Shown here: one piece after another, positions 1 to 9,054 of the stretch | Numbering within the stretch: the first letter of the stretch is position 1 | Layout of the letters: each line of letters starts with the position of its first letter | Assembly: GCA_001939145.1 (NCBI GenBank) | Contig: LSRX01000679.1 | Location: 289,550 to 353,549 of the forward strand | Source: Symbiodinium microadriaticum | Lineage: Eukaryota; Sar; Dinophyceae; Suessiales; Symbiodiniaceae | DNA: 64,000 nucleotides | Direction: 5' to 3' | Notes under the pieces: generated by a model | Database searches by the model: none | What the model saw: the letters and a program-made list of their open reading frames with translations, nothing else | Told to the model about the DNA's origin: nothing | Program-made: the position numbers and the translations under genes

Positions 1-51
1 CTCTATTACAAGGCCACCGACGAGAGTTTTACCGTGGCATCCTGGACAGAG

Positions 52-288
52 TCACCAGCACGCATGGGGACCTCTAAGGGATCTCCCGCGTTGAATCCCA
101 TGCTTCTGGTCTATGAGACTCCATACAAGCAGCGCTGTGGAAGCGCTGCAAAGAGCGGCCGTAGCATGAAGGGCGAAAAAAGCGAGAACCACTGCCGTCT
201 TGAAGTCCACTATGATCCAGCACGGGCCGTTGTTTTTGAGCAGCTTGGAATCCTTGAAAGCCTCGTGCAACTTGTCCCTGCCAACAAA
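52..288 (-). CDS. Frameshifted continuation of the repeat protein, with a hydrophobic segment
   Basis: This reading frame begins with one more copy of the LHEAFKDSK repeat motif seen in the neighbouring tandem-repeat ORF, then runs into unique sequence containing a hydrophobic stretch (VVLAFFALHATAALCSAS) that could span a membrane. It is out of frame with the repeat ORF by one base near 283-288, where the other repeat joints have one extra T on the coding strand. With that base present the two ORFs would form a single protein. The shift may be a real mutation or an assembly error. No known family was recognised. Confidence 0.45.
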   Translation of the reverse strand, partial: FVGRDKLHEAFKDSKLLKNNGPCWIIVDFKTAVVLAFFALHATAALCSASTALLVWSLIDQKHGIQRGRSLRGPHACW

Positions 289-884
289 CCAACCAACTGC
301 CCCACCACGCGCTTTAGCCCATTTGCCGTGGTGTCATCTTGGCCACAACAGCATTGCTTGGAGTCCTTGAAAGCCTTGTGCAACTTGCTCCTGTCAACAA
401 AACCGACCAACTGCCCCACAAAACGCTTTAGCCCATTTGCCGTGGTGTCATCCTGGCCACAACAGCATTTCTTGGAGTCCTTGAAAGCCTTGTGCAACTT
501 GCTCCTGTCAACAAAACCGACCAACTGCTCCACCACGCGCTTTAGCCCATTTGCCGTGGTGTCATCTTGCACACAACAGCATTTCTTGGAGTCCTTGAAA
601 GCCTCGTGCAACTTGCCCCTGCCAACAAAACTGACCAACTGCCCCACCTCGCGCTTTAGCCCATTTGCCATGGTGTCATCTTGCACACAATAGCATTGCT
701 TGGAGTCCTTGAAAACCTTGTGCAGCTTGCACCAGTCAACAAACCCGACCAACTGCTCCACTACACGCTTTAGCCCATTTGCCGTCGTGTCATCTTGCAC
801 ACAACAGCATTGCTTGGAGTCCTTGAAAGCCTTGTGCAACTTGCCCCTGTCAACGAAACCGCCCAGCATGCCGATAGACATCAT
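210..884 (-). CDS. 38-residue tandem-repeat protein (about six units)
   Basis: The ORF consists almost entirely of a 38-residue (114-bp) unit repeated five to six times. Each unit carries KLHKAFKDSK, a short Cys cluster (QCCCVQDD or KCCCGQDD), TANGLKRVV and EQLVGFVD. The units differ by only a few residues, so the protein is conserved better than neutral DNA would be. The alternating charged and hydrophobic residues suggest a helical repeat scaffold. The opposite strand is also open across the array, but it has no comparable conserved motif. The first ATG at 882-884 may not be the true start, because the upstream sequence could hold a splice acceptor. It lies directly downstream of a PDZ-like domain and may belong to the same gene. 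Function unknown. Confidence 0.55.
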   Translation of the reverse strand: MMSIGMLGGFVDRGKLHKAFKDSKQCCCVQDDTTANGLKRVVEQLVGFVDWCKLHKVFKDSKQCYCVQDDTMANGLKREVGQLVSFVGRGKLHEAFKDSKKCCCVQDDTTANGLKRVVEQLVGFVDRSKLHKAFKDSKKCCCGQDDTTANGLKRFVGQLVGFVDRSKLHKAFKDSKQCCCGQDDTTANGLKRVVGQLVGLLAGTSCTRLSRIPSCSKTTARAGS

Positions 885-892
885 GTTGCCTT

Positions 893-1387
893 CTAGTCTG
901 TCTGGATTTTGGGCACGTCCATCGGGCAGAACGAATCGACCTCCCTGTGGTATTCTTGTCCATGGCCAGCGGGGCAGTCAGCGAGATGCCCTGGAAGCAA
1001 AAGCCCAGGCACCAGCATGATCAACAGGTTCACCGTGGTAGCCGTCCGAAACTCCGAACTGGAAGTTGAGAACTCGTGCTGTCCGTTCAGGCCTACGATG
1101 ACATCCTCAATCTGGACTGTTCATTTCTGCAGGCCATGGGACCCCTGCGTCCGGTTCCATCGCTCAATGAGGCCACCTTCGAAGATCCTGTGCACGCGTG
1201 CTGCCGAGTGGTAGCCTAGGCCAGAAATGGCCTCCAGACGGATCCCGAGCCTCTCGCCCCCGTGCCTGAAGACCGTCACGCAGAAACTCTTGGCTTGCGA
1301 GTGCCGGGATTCCTGGCAGCAGCCTCCCATTCTGCTTCCTGGCAGCCCGTCCAGTCGAGTCCCCTTCGCGAGCCTGGCTGCCTTCAC
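893..1387 (-). pseudogene. PDZ-like domain with an in-frame TGA
   Basis: The frame holds a recognisable PDZ-like core: FCVTVFRHGGERLGIRLE matches the carboxylate-binding loop region, FEGGLIERWN the central helix region, and IEDVIVGLNGQ the late strand. An in-frame TGA at 1121-1123 sits between the last two blocks, and the frame then stays open to a TAG at 893-895. GGLIERWN-type PDZ modules are common in dinoflagellate proteins. The TGA could mark a pseudogene, an unrecognised small intron, or a recoded codon. A possible splice acceptor (CTGCCAG) lies near 1319. Assignment to PDZ is from motif recognition only. Confidence 0.5.
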
Positions 1388-1547
1388 GCCGCCGGCATGT
1401 CTGCTTGTCGAGTTCGGTGGCTTCGTGAGCTCGTGTTATTCTTCTTCTTCTTCTTATTCTTATTATTATTGTTGTCTAGGAAGCCTGCATTTCCATCCAC
1501 CGAGGGGCATCGAAACGGATCAGAACTTGGGTCCCTCCGCACTGTTT

Positions 1548-1652
1548 TTTGGGGGACTTTCCGAAAATTACGGTTCCCTATTTTGGGGACCTTATAATAA
1601 GGATCCTACTAGTAAGGGTACTCTATTATACCCTACTTTTGGAAACCCCCAT
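1548..1652. mobile_element. Short inverted-repeat element, type A, divergent copy
   Basis: The left end reads CTTTCCGAAAATTACGG and the right end CTTTTGGAAACCCC. They enclose the internal motif CTTATAATAAGGATCCTACTA, which is shared with the two better copies at 2870-2976 and 3028-3117. The inverted ends and lack of coding content fit a MITE-like element. Confidence 0.5.
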
Positions 1653-2324
1653 ATATGGCTGCGAAGCGGAGGACTCTGACGCGAAGGGCTCGCGGAACTG
1701 CTCAGCAGAGGGAAGGGTGACTTTTTCTTCTGCGCAGCTTCATGCTCCTCAATTGGCCCTAAAGGTCTCAGAGATCCGAAAGCTTGCACAGACTATCTGC
1801 AGATGCAGGGGCTGTGGCACAGAAGCTGCAGGAAAATTGAGGATGGCTCGTCGTGGAAGCTGGATGAGAAGAAATACAGAAGCAAGATCCTGACCACTCC
1901 CCCTGACTTGCTAGCGAATTGAGCAGGATGGGAAGCTTTCGTGCCAAGCGCTTGAGAAAACTATGCCTAGCCTTGGCACCGCACACGGTTTCACCACCTA
2001 AGGAAGTCCGATTCGATCGACCCAAACAAAAGGAACCTTGAGCATCCTTCCTGAAAACCGTGCAATTGAGCTGCTTGACATATTATCGGGCCCACCCATG
2101 GCTGCTTCAGAATCTGCCTGTCGGCAGGCCTTGCACAAACATGACACTCGAGTTGAGGTCTGTTTGGAGCCGTCTCGAAGCAGAGGCCCAGGATCATTTG
2201 CTTTGGGTTTTGGCCACACGAGCGTCCGCTTCGGGAATCTTGCCCAAAAGTGAACCACTGCAAGATTAAATGCCAATCTCCCCACCTTAAGCAGGGCGTT
2301 TAGCCGGCGAAGCAACACCACCAT

Positions 2325-2470
2325 AATATAATATAATGTAATATACTATAGTATACTATACTATACTATACTATACTATACTATACTATAACATAACATA
2401 ACATAACATAACATAACATAACATAACATAACATAACATAACATAACATAACATATATTATAATGTAATA
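2325..2470. repeat. Pentanucleotide arrays (TATAC)n then (ATAAC)n
   Basis: About 130 bp of near-perfect 5-bp repeats change unit abruptly from TATAC to ATAAC at about 2390. Related A+T pentamers recur at 9137, 22764, 25098, 41985 and 51975. Confidence 0.95.
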
Positions 2471-2587
2471 TCCTTTCAGTGCGTCGGGGTCCTCTGGAGC
2501 TTAGCCATCGGACCCCGGACTCACCAGGCATCTTCCAGCTCCCAGGGCTCCTCGCAAAGCTTCCCCGGTGCCCCCCTTTTTGGGGAT

Positions 2588-2703
2588 GAGGGTTGAGGGT
2601 TTAAGAATTTCGGGTTTTAGGGTTTTAGGGCTTTAGGGCTTTAGGGGTTTAGGGTTTAGGGTTTTAGGGCTTTAGGGGTTTAGGGGTTTAGGGTTTAGGG
2701 TTG
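2588..2703. repeat. Interstitial TTTAGGG-like tract
   Basis: Degenerate 6-8 bp units based on TTTAGGG (TTTTAGGG, TTTAGGGC, TTTAGGGG). The same sequence class recurs about 30 times in the window, in introns and gene gaps, in both orientations. Confidence 0.9.
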
Positions 2704-2869
2704 GATTCAGGGTTCCGGTCGAGGTCCGCAAGATCAAGCAGAGACAAGGCGGCTCTCCAGCGTCCGATCGGCAGCCGTAACTGGCCCTGTGCAAGGCACC
2801 CATGCAAGAGGCGCACGCTCCGCGGCCGCCGAGGCTGAGGCCCGGGCCTCCTCCCTGGGACTCCTGAGC

Positions 2870-2976
2870 CAAGTTTCCGAAAATCCGGGTACCTTATTTT
2901 GGGGTTCTTATAATCAGGATCCTACTATTTAGGGTACTATATTAGGGTCCCCTATTTTCGGAAACCCCCACATAGC
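2870..2976. mobile_element. Short inverted-repeat element, type A
   Basis: Inverted ends GTTTCCGAAAAT and ATTTTCGGAAAC flank about 85 bp with nested smaller inverted repeats (CCTTATTTTGGGG and CCCCTATTTTCGG). Bases 2887-2976 are identical to 3028-3117. An ambiguous base N follows at 2977. Confidence 0.65.
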
Positions 2977-3027
2977 NTCTGAGGACAGGAAAAACCCCCA
3001 CCCCGCTGAACCCATACAGCGAAGACT

Positions 3028-3117
3028 GGGTACCTTATTTTGGGGTTCTTATAATCAGGATCCTACTATTTAGGGTACTATATTAGGGTCCCCTATTTTC
3101 GGAAACCCCCACATAGC
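3028..3117. mobile_element. Second copy of type A element lacking its left arm
   Basis: This 90-bp stretch repeats 2887-2976 without a difference, but the outer left arm (GTTTCCGAAAAT) is missing. It may be a local duplication, or an assembly artefact connected with the N at 2977. Confidence 0.6.
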
Positions 3118-3433
3118 AGCCATTAAAAGATAGCTCTTAGCATGCAGCTATCGACCCTCGTGGTCTCGTCGACTCTCGCGAGCGCCTGCAGCTTGGAGGC
3201 TGCGAGCTCAGCTTCATGCCTCAGCTGCAGGTGAAGAGCGGGCTCAGCGTGGGACAGCACAAGGAATGCACGTCGGGCTCCGGTGGGCCAAGGTGGCGTC
3301 TAGCCGAACCACTCATGGGCAGCCAGGGAGCTTTTTATTACGCAACGCCTTGCGGTTTCCAGTCGCGTGGTCTAGCACTGCCCAAGCGGCAAGGCTTCAA
3401 ACACCGCAGCAAAATGCGTTAGAGGCCTCGAGT

Positions 3434-3976
3434 CTACCACACTGACAAGTACAACAGAAGCAATGTACTGCACCAAGAAGCCGAATATACCGACAAGTAC
3501 CCACAGTTTAGCATGCCAACAACACACATTTCATCAGTTGGAGACTGCTTCCTCTTCGTGCCCATGGCGCGCCCAAGGGCTCTCAGGTCGATGTCAGCGG
3601 CAAGTGGGAAAGCCTGACCAGTCCCGCACAGAAATCGGTTACAAATCACGACAGACGACAGGAATAGTATAGTAATAGTATAGCAATAGTATAGTAATAG
3701 TATAGTAGTAGTATAGTGATAGGATGTAACCAACCGTGGGACCGTAGGAATTGATGAGGATCAAGATCCAGTTGTGGATGTATAGGCCTTCGACGACAGC
3801 CTCAGGAGCTCAGGTGTGCTTCTTGCTGTCACCATTCCTTGCGAGAAAAGAGATGTTGGCTTCCATTGCCCGACTGACTCTTGGATCAGGCCCTGACATC
3901 CTGCTAAGAGCGTCACCCCACCCCCCCCCCTCCCGCCCTATGATTGACCGCCCAAAATTCCTTTTAAGAGCAAGCC
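3434..3976. other. Stretch without a recognised gene
   Basis: It contains a short (ATAGT)-type pentanucleotide run at about 3660-3720 and a C-rich run near 3925. ORFs are present on both strands, but no family motif or convincing exon was seen. Confidence 0.5.
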
Positions 3977-4615
3977 CTACATTGCATCCCAGTACCCACA
4001 GAGCCCAATACCCCGATCATCCAGACCTGAGCTGCCGTCGCAGTTCTGCGCTACATCGGCACCGTCATGACGTGGGACCAGGTCCTCCGGGGTCGGCGCA
4101 CTACCGCAGGCCTTATCAGCCCAGCTCAGCCTCACGAACCGGCGGATTCGCAGCGGGTTTTTTTCCAAAACGATATCATCCCGAGGGCCCCTCCAACAGG
4201 CATGCTCCAGACGCATGATGCCGGGAATGTAGTACACCCTGGGCCCGTCGATGCTTCGTGGGCCGTGGTCGGCTGTGATAAGCTTCAAGAAAAAAAGAAG
4301 CTTCGGGTTAAACTGGTTTGCGTAAGTCAGCATAGGAGGGCTCAGAAAATCCACTCCCCATTCCCCCGAGGTCCCGACACTGTTCCAGCAAACTGTATAG
4401 CCAGTGCTACGAGTTCCACCAAGTACCTCCTGTGGTCCTGGCGTTCGACAGGCCGGAATCGCTACCTCCAAGTAGCTTGGGCAAGGTCCTGCGTCAGGAA
4501 GAGGTACATCATCCACGCAGCGAAAGGGGCCTTCACACACCGGCATTTTGTGGAGACACGGGTACGAGTAAGATGATAAAGGACCTGCGTATAACTGTAC
4601 AAGCTGTTGTGGCAC
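3977..4615 (-). CDS. Hypothetical ORF (212 codons), probably exonic
   Basis: This is a long minus-strand ORF whose middle looks protein-like rather than translated noise: GVDFLSPPMLTYANQF, then ADHGPRSIDGPRVYYIPG and RRFVRLSWADKACG. It has many Cys and Pro residues toward its first third. No known family was recognised. It lies in the common gene direction of the window, and the ORF at 5364-5738 could be an upstream exon of the same gene. An unspliced intron may be included. Confidence 0.35.
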   Translation of the reverse strand: MPQQLVQLYAGPLSSYSYPCLHKMPVCEGPFRCVDDVPLPDAGPCPSYLEVAIPACRTPGPQEVLGGTRSTGYTVCWNSVGTSGEWGVDFLSPPMLTYANQFNPKLLFFLKLITADHGPRSIDGPRVYYIPGIMRLEHACWRGPRDDIVLEKNPLRIRRFVRLSWADKACGSAPTPEDLVPRHDGADVAQNCDGSSGLDDRGIGLCGYWDAM

Positions 4616-5363
4616 GACCAGGCTCTTCTTCGTCTGGCCACGCTATGGAGCTAGTCAATCCCGCAGCGACGCGTCCCAAGCTGGGACACTTTGACTTGAC
4701 AATAAGTGACGCAGACCATCGCTAGACCCCTAAAACCCCAAACAGCTCTGCGGGGCCTCGACAAACAATTCCAGCGCATAGGCGCAATCAAAGTGCACCC
4801 GATTCCTGCCACTCTTTTATCTGAATAAGTGCGGAGCTCACGCAGGCCAACCCGCGAACTCCGAAGATGCGGCGCAAAGCTCTCGGCACCAGGCGGATGC
4901 CAGCGGGGATAGGAGTGAGCAGGACCTGGAAGATCGAGGTACACGCGTGCGCACCCTGTTCGGAAGTTCGGTACTCACTAGAGTGTCGCTTGTGTCTCAT
5001 CCGTCAGATGGTTCCGTTCAGAGTGTCAGTGCGTCGTTGAGGCTCCCGGTCTTGACTTTGTCGTCCTTGCAACTGCTGCTGCAGCTGCTGCGTGGATCGG
5101 AGGATGGCGAGCATGGACGGATGACATCACGGTGGTGGCTGTGGGGGTTGGCTCGATGGACCGTGGGCGGATGTGAGCAGCGGGCGGCTGTCGTTTGGTT
5201 CACGTGCGGAGAAGCACTCTTTGTGTTGCGAGATGTTTCGAGATTCGGCCCGACGACGCGACGCTCAGTCGAGAAAGCGCATCTGCATGAGTACTAGTCT
5301 CCGTGCACGACGCTTCTGTTTGCTCTGCTTCTCTCGAAGCTTCGCCGAAGCACCCCACACGGC

Positions 5364-5738
5364 TTAATTCATCCTCACCGCACGGCGTGGAGGCATATGG
5401 ATGTGGGGCTGTGGGTATACGGTATCAATTTCAGCCAACGGTGTTTCAGAGTGCTCAGACTCCTGCCAGGTCAAGTCCGAGGAATGCTCTACCAGGGTGG
5501 ACACAAGTGAAACAGAAAATCTCGCTACCTTTTGGCCACACCACCTCAGCAGCAGACTCATTCGCGTGTATAGCTCGGTCAGCACAGGCATGACCTGAGC
5601 AAAACGAAGGCTCCGCACTTGACGGAGACTGAGCCACCCTGCCTGGTAGTAGCCGCTGAAGACGTCGCAGCCGGTGTGAAACCAAAACAGGTTCACGTGC
5701 CACCACATCTTGGAGCAAGCACTGCCGGCACTTTCCAT
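5364..5738 (-). CDS. Hypothetical ORF (124 codons)
   Basis: The frame starts MESAGSACSKMWW and contains a helical, hydrophobic middle section (RFAQVMPVLTELYTRMSLLL) followed by a more polar tail. The hydrophobic stretch could be a membrane segment or a buried helix. No family was recognised. Two shorter ORFs overlap it on other frames, and the choice rests on strand agreement with recognised genes and on residue composition. Confidence 0.3.
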   Translation of the reverse strand: MESAGSACSKMWWHVNLFWFHTGCDVFSGYYQAGWLSLRQVRSLRFAQVMPVLTELYTRMSLLLRWCGQKVARFSVSLVSTLVEHSSDLTWQESEHSETPLAEIDTVYPQPHIHMPPRRAVRMN

Positions 5739-5819
5739 GTCTTGCAGAGCAAAATTTCGAACCCCTTAATCAGGGAACCTCTCTTACGCAAGTCGGAATC
5801 CCCCTTAATATAAGCTATC

Positions 5820-6122
5820 CCCTATCCCCTAAACCCTAAACCCTAATCCCCAAACCCTCACGAAGGCATCATCCCCTTTTTTAAGCCACGGACGAGAGAG
5901 GTCCGGTCCTTCAGGCTCAAGCCATACTTGGAAGAGGCCCCGGCCAGGAGCGGCCTCAGGTCCCAAAGAAAACAAAGAGGGGGCTACTAGTAGGGAGGGG
6001 ATCGGGTTTAGGGCAGTTTAGGGCCTAGGGTTTAGATAGAAGTTTCGGAGTTTAGAGCATTAGGGTTTAGGGTTTCGAAGTTTCGGAGTTTAGGGCATAT
6101 AGGGTTTAGGGTTTACGGTTCC
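5820..6122. repeat. Two interstitial telomere-like tracts
   Basis: CCCTAAA-type units occupy 5820-5862, and TTTAGGG or TTTAGGGC-type units occupy about 6003-6120, in opposite orientation. The spacer has no recognised gene. Confidence 0.85.
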
Positions 6123-6554
6123 GGGTAGACCCAGCAAAGTGACAAGGAATGCCACTACTGTGCTGCCTGAGCCTCAGACACCAGGGCCAAGGTTGGTAAG
6201 CCAGTGCAGAGCCACACTGGAGCTTTCATGAACTGCACCTGGCGTCTCGAAAAAAAGCACAAAAAAAAATCCCAAAGAAAAAAACACACACATCACACGA
6301 ACGCATCCCGAGCACTCAGAGTCCAGCGGCTTGCATGCCAGTTAACTCCAGTTTGGGGGGCCTCGGCCGCATTCCGCAAGAGAACTCGAAACACCGGCTC
6401 AGCCGAAGCAGTCCGGTCCTCATCCATCCTCTCATCCCCTGGCTTGGGTTGTGGCCACACACACTCGTGGTAATCCACCACGGACATGAGGGCCTGAGAT
6501 GCCCGGGACAGTGGACAGGGCACAGATTCGATTTTCCGAGCGTTCGGTGTCGCA

Positions 6555-7216
6555 CCATTGTTGCGAAGGCGAAGAGCACCGGCCAGTAGGCGGTCAGAAA
6601 TTCCTGCAGCCGTACAGGTAGCTGTTTTGCGCACTGCTTGGATCGTTTGACTTGCTTCCACATGTAGTAACCCTAAACCCTAAACCCTAAACCCTAAATC
6701 CTAAACCCTAAACCCTAAACCCTAAATCCTAAACCCTAAACCCTATAGGCCCTAAACCCTATAAATCCTAAACCCTAAATCGGGTATCAGGTTGAATTTA
6801 GCAGGCCCGGCCTGCATGGCGAGTCTCGTGCAGGCTGCCCCGCGGTGGCTCAAGTCACCCAAGGAACTCTATCGTTCAGGTTCTCAAAGAGGGTTTAGGG
6901 TTTAGGGGCTTAATATTCGAACATTTTCCTCTTGCATGGCCACAGGCGTCCCTTTTGCCGCTTGCAGGATGACCATCAAGCTCTGCTTCTTGGCGAATTG
7001 GGGAGCATAATGGCCTAGCTGAGCCTTGAGAAACAGCTGCAGCCAGAATCTGCGGAAGATGATGGCCCGGCTTTTCCCTTGCCACACCCTCGTTTTGGAC
7101 AACCGCGCAGCCTCAATACTGACAAATCCAGAATGGTTCTGCCCGAACTCAGGGGTTCCAGTGCCCCCACTGGTGCCGTCAAGCACATAGATGCCGCATG
7201 CCAAGTTCTCAAGCAA
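6555..7216 (-). CDS. Hypothetical gene, two exons separated by telomere-like repeats
   Basis: The upstream exon (7216 to about 6902) reads as a plausible protein: FVSIEAARLSKTRVWQG, then AIIFRRFWLQLFLKAQLGHY and MVILQAAKGTPVAMQEENV. A second segment (6663 to about 6555) begins MWKQVKRSKQCAKQLPVRL and continues LTAYWPVLFAF, ending in a hydrophobic helix. Between them lie CCCTAAA repeats at 6667-6785 and a short tract at 6892-6910. No family was recognised. They could equally be two separate genes. Confidence 0.35.
6664..6785. repeat. CCCTAAA tract
   Basis: About 16 units of CCCTAAA with single-base variants (CCTAAAT, CCCTATA). One of the most regular telomere-like tracts in the window. Confidence 0.95.
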
Positions 7217-7479
7217 CCCAACAGTTGCGCGAGTGCATTCCCTTCAAAGTCCCATGACGCTTATCGGGGCCCCTGCTTGGAATCCCGGTCGGCTGAAGCT
7301 ATCGCATCCTGTGGCCGAGGTGAGGAGGTTGAAAACTGTGGCTGCACGATTGTTGGGCTCAGTGGATAGATTTGCATCCCACCTGGTGCAATGCTTCGTC
7401 GTTCCTTCTGGACCAGATCACCTGACCAACTGCACCAGCCTTTATGAGCTTTTTGCAAGTGCAGTTTAGCTACATGACT

Positions 7480-8107
7480 AATGATGACCTGCACTTGCCT
7501 GCTGCAGGAGATTTTGCTCCGGGTTGGCAGGCACACAGTTTTGCACTGTGTCTGCGTATGCTCGGTAGCATGGCAACCTGCTGAGCTGGTTCGTGGAGGA
7601 ACTACTGCAGCTGTTCCGACAGAGCGATGAACAGACTTCTGAGGTCTTGAGGCATCATGCCAGTCAGACTGCAGAGTTACCTCAGGAGTGAAACGCGAGA
7701 GTGGCGTCCCTGGAGTACTTGCTGGCTAGACCCATCCACCTTGCTTTAGCTGTGAGATTTAGATTGAGGCTCAGCCAATTCGAGGAAGCTTCTGCGGTCA
7801 TCATCTTCTTAGAGTACTCCAAGGGAGCAGTAGAGGCTATTGTACATAGCAGCCCCTCTACAAGCTGCGGGTGGAGGAGCTGAAGCAGTTACATACACGT
7901 ACAGCATTGAAACTGCATTATGCTCAGTCACCTGAATCGTGCTTCAACTGCCTTGAAGCTTCATTGGAATCTGAAGCACTCGTTGGGCGGCCGGTCATCG
8001 GAGGTACTGCCCTTGCCGTCCGGCAGCAATTTTATGCCTCAGGCATGAGCTTCAGCTTTGCTGAGATGTACGAGCATCAGCGCAACAAGCAAGCTGGAAG
8101 AATCTAG
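7480..8107 (+). pseudogene. Degenerate plus-strand coding remnant
   Basis: Successive plus-strand frames read as helical protein but are broken. LLARPIHLALAVRFRLRLSQ and VIIFLEYSKGAVEAIVH run in one frame, then a one-base shift near 7850 is needed to continue into LYKLRVEELKQLHTRTALK. An in-frame TGA lies upstream at about 7690. No family was recognised. It is in the opposite direction to all recognised genes, which fits an inserted and decayed copy, but open antisense frames are common here. Confidence 0.3.
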
Positions 8108-8778
8108 GCTCGCCAGCAAAGCTCGCTGGCTTCTGCCGCCGGGTAGGGACAAGGGCTGGCTGCCGACGTTGCCTCAAGCAGGGGCTGGTCATCCGTTGGC
8201 AGGAAACGGCGCCCCACACCACCAGCGCCTGTGATGGCTCTCGGGCAAGCTGCTTGTAAAACTGCTGACTGCCAGCAGCCTGGACCTTCTGCTGCCTCAG
8301 GGATGGAGGCATCGCAGACTAGTGCGAAGCAGCTTGAGATCTCAGAACGTCACCTGTACTGTTCCAACACCTTGCGAAAGGGATCCTGAGTGTCGCGTGA
8401 CATCTGCCGCTACAGTGGCGGATCTTTCGTTCACATGTCTGTCGCCCTGGCTGTCCTGGCTGCTGGTTTGCTGGAGCACTGCCGGGACGCCTGCAAGGCA
8501 GTTGCTGCTCTCCGACTCCGAGAGATGCGCTTTGCTTTGCTCCGCTTGAAGAGTTCACAAGTCCTCACATGTCAAGTTCAAGCCAATAACAAGGACAGTA
8601 ATGATAAAACAAGAGTAGTAATCCCGAATAATAGTACCAAGAAGAAGCAGAAAACGCAGAAGAAGCAAGAATGATGCAATTCATGCGAGGTCCCATGCTC
8701 TCTCAAAGATCCCAAAAGAAGGCCAGGGCCTGGCCCTGGGCTTCTGCCGGAGAAACCGGGAGAGTCACCGTCCTCCGG

Positions 8779-8874
8779 TTGATGATATAAATCCTGCATT
8801 ACACATTACAAGGAATATACCATAATTCCCCATAGTTTAGGGTCCTTAAGGTACTGCAGGATTTCGATCATCAA
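8779..8874. mobile_element. Type B inverted-repeat element, copy 1
   Basis: The ends TTGATGATATAAATCCTGCA and GCAGGATTTCGATCATCAA are inverted copies of each other. The interior carries AAGGAATATACCATAATTCC and GGTCCTTAAGG. It shares length, ends and core with the copy at 31566-31659. Flanking CCG (left) and CAG (right) on the plus strand could be a decayed target duplication. Confidence 0.7.
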
Positions 8875-9054
8875 CAGTCGCAAGCTCTGCCGCTATGTCT
8901 TTACGACCAGAGCACGGCGCAGAAATTTGCCCTAGGTTTTCAGTCTGCGCTCTTCTCTAATTCTAGTTCTTCCATATACTTCTATAGTCTGTGGCCATAT
9001 AAGATGGTGGCAAAAATTGGTGGCGTGCGCTGTAACTAGCACCAAAGAAAGACC

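Noticed and set aside
2588-2703. Possible true chromosome end (telomere)
   Set aside because: Tracts are short, degenerate, in both orientations, and surrounded by genes on both sides.
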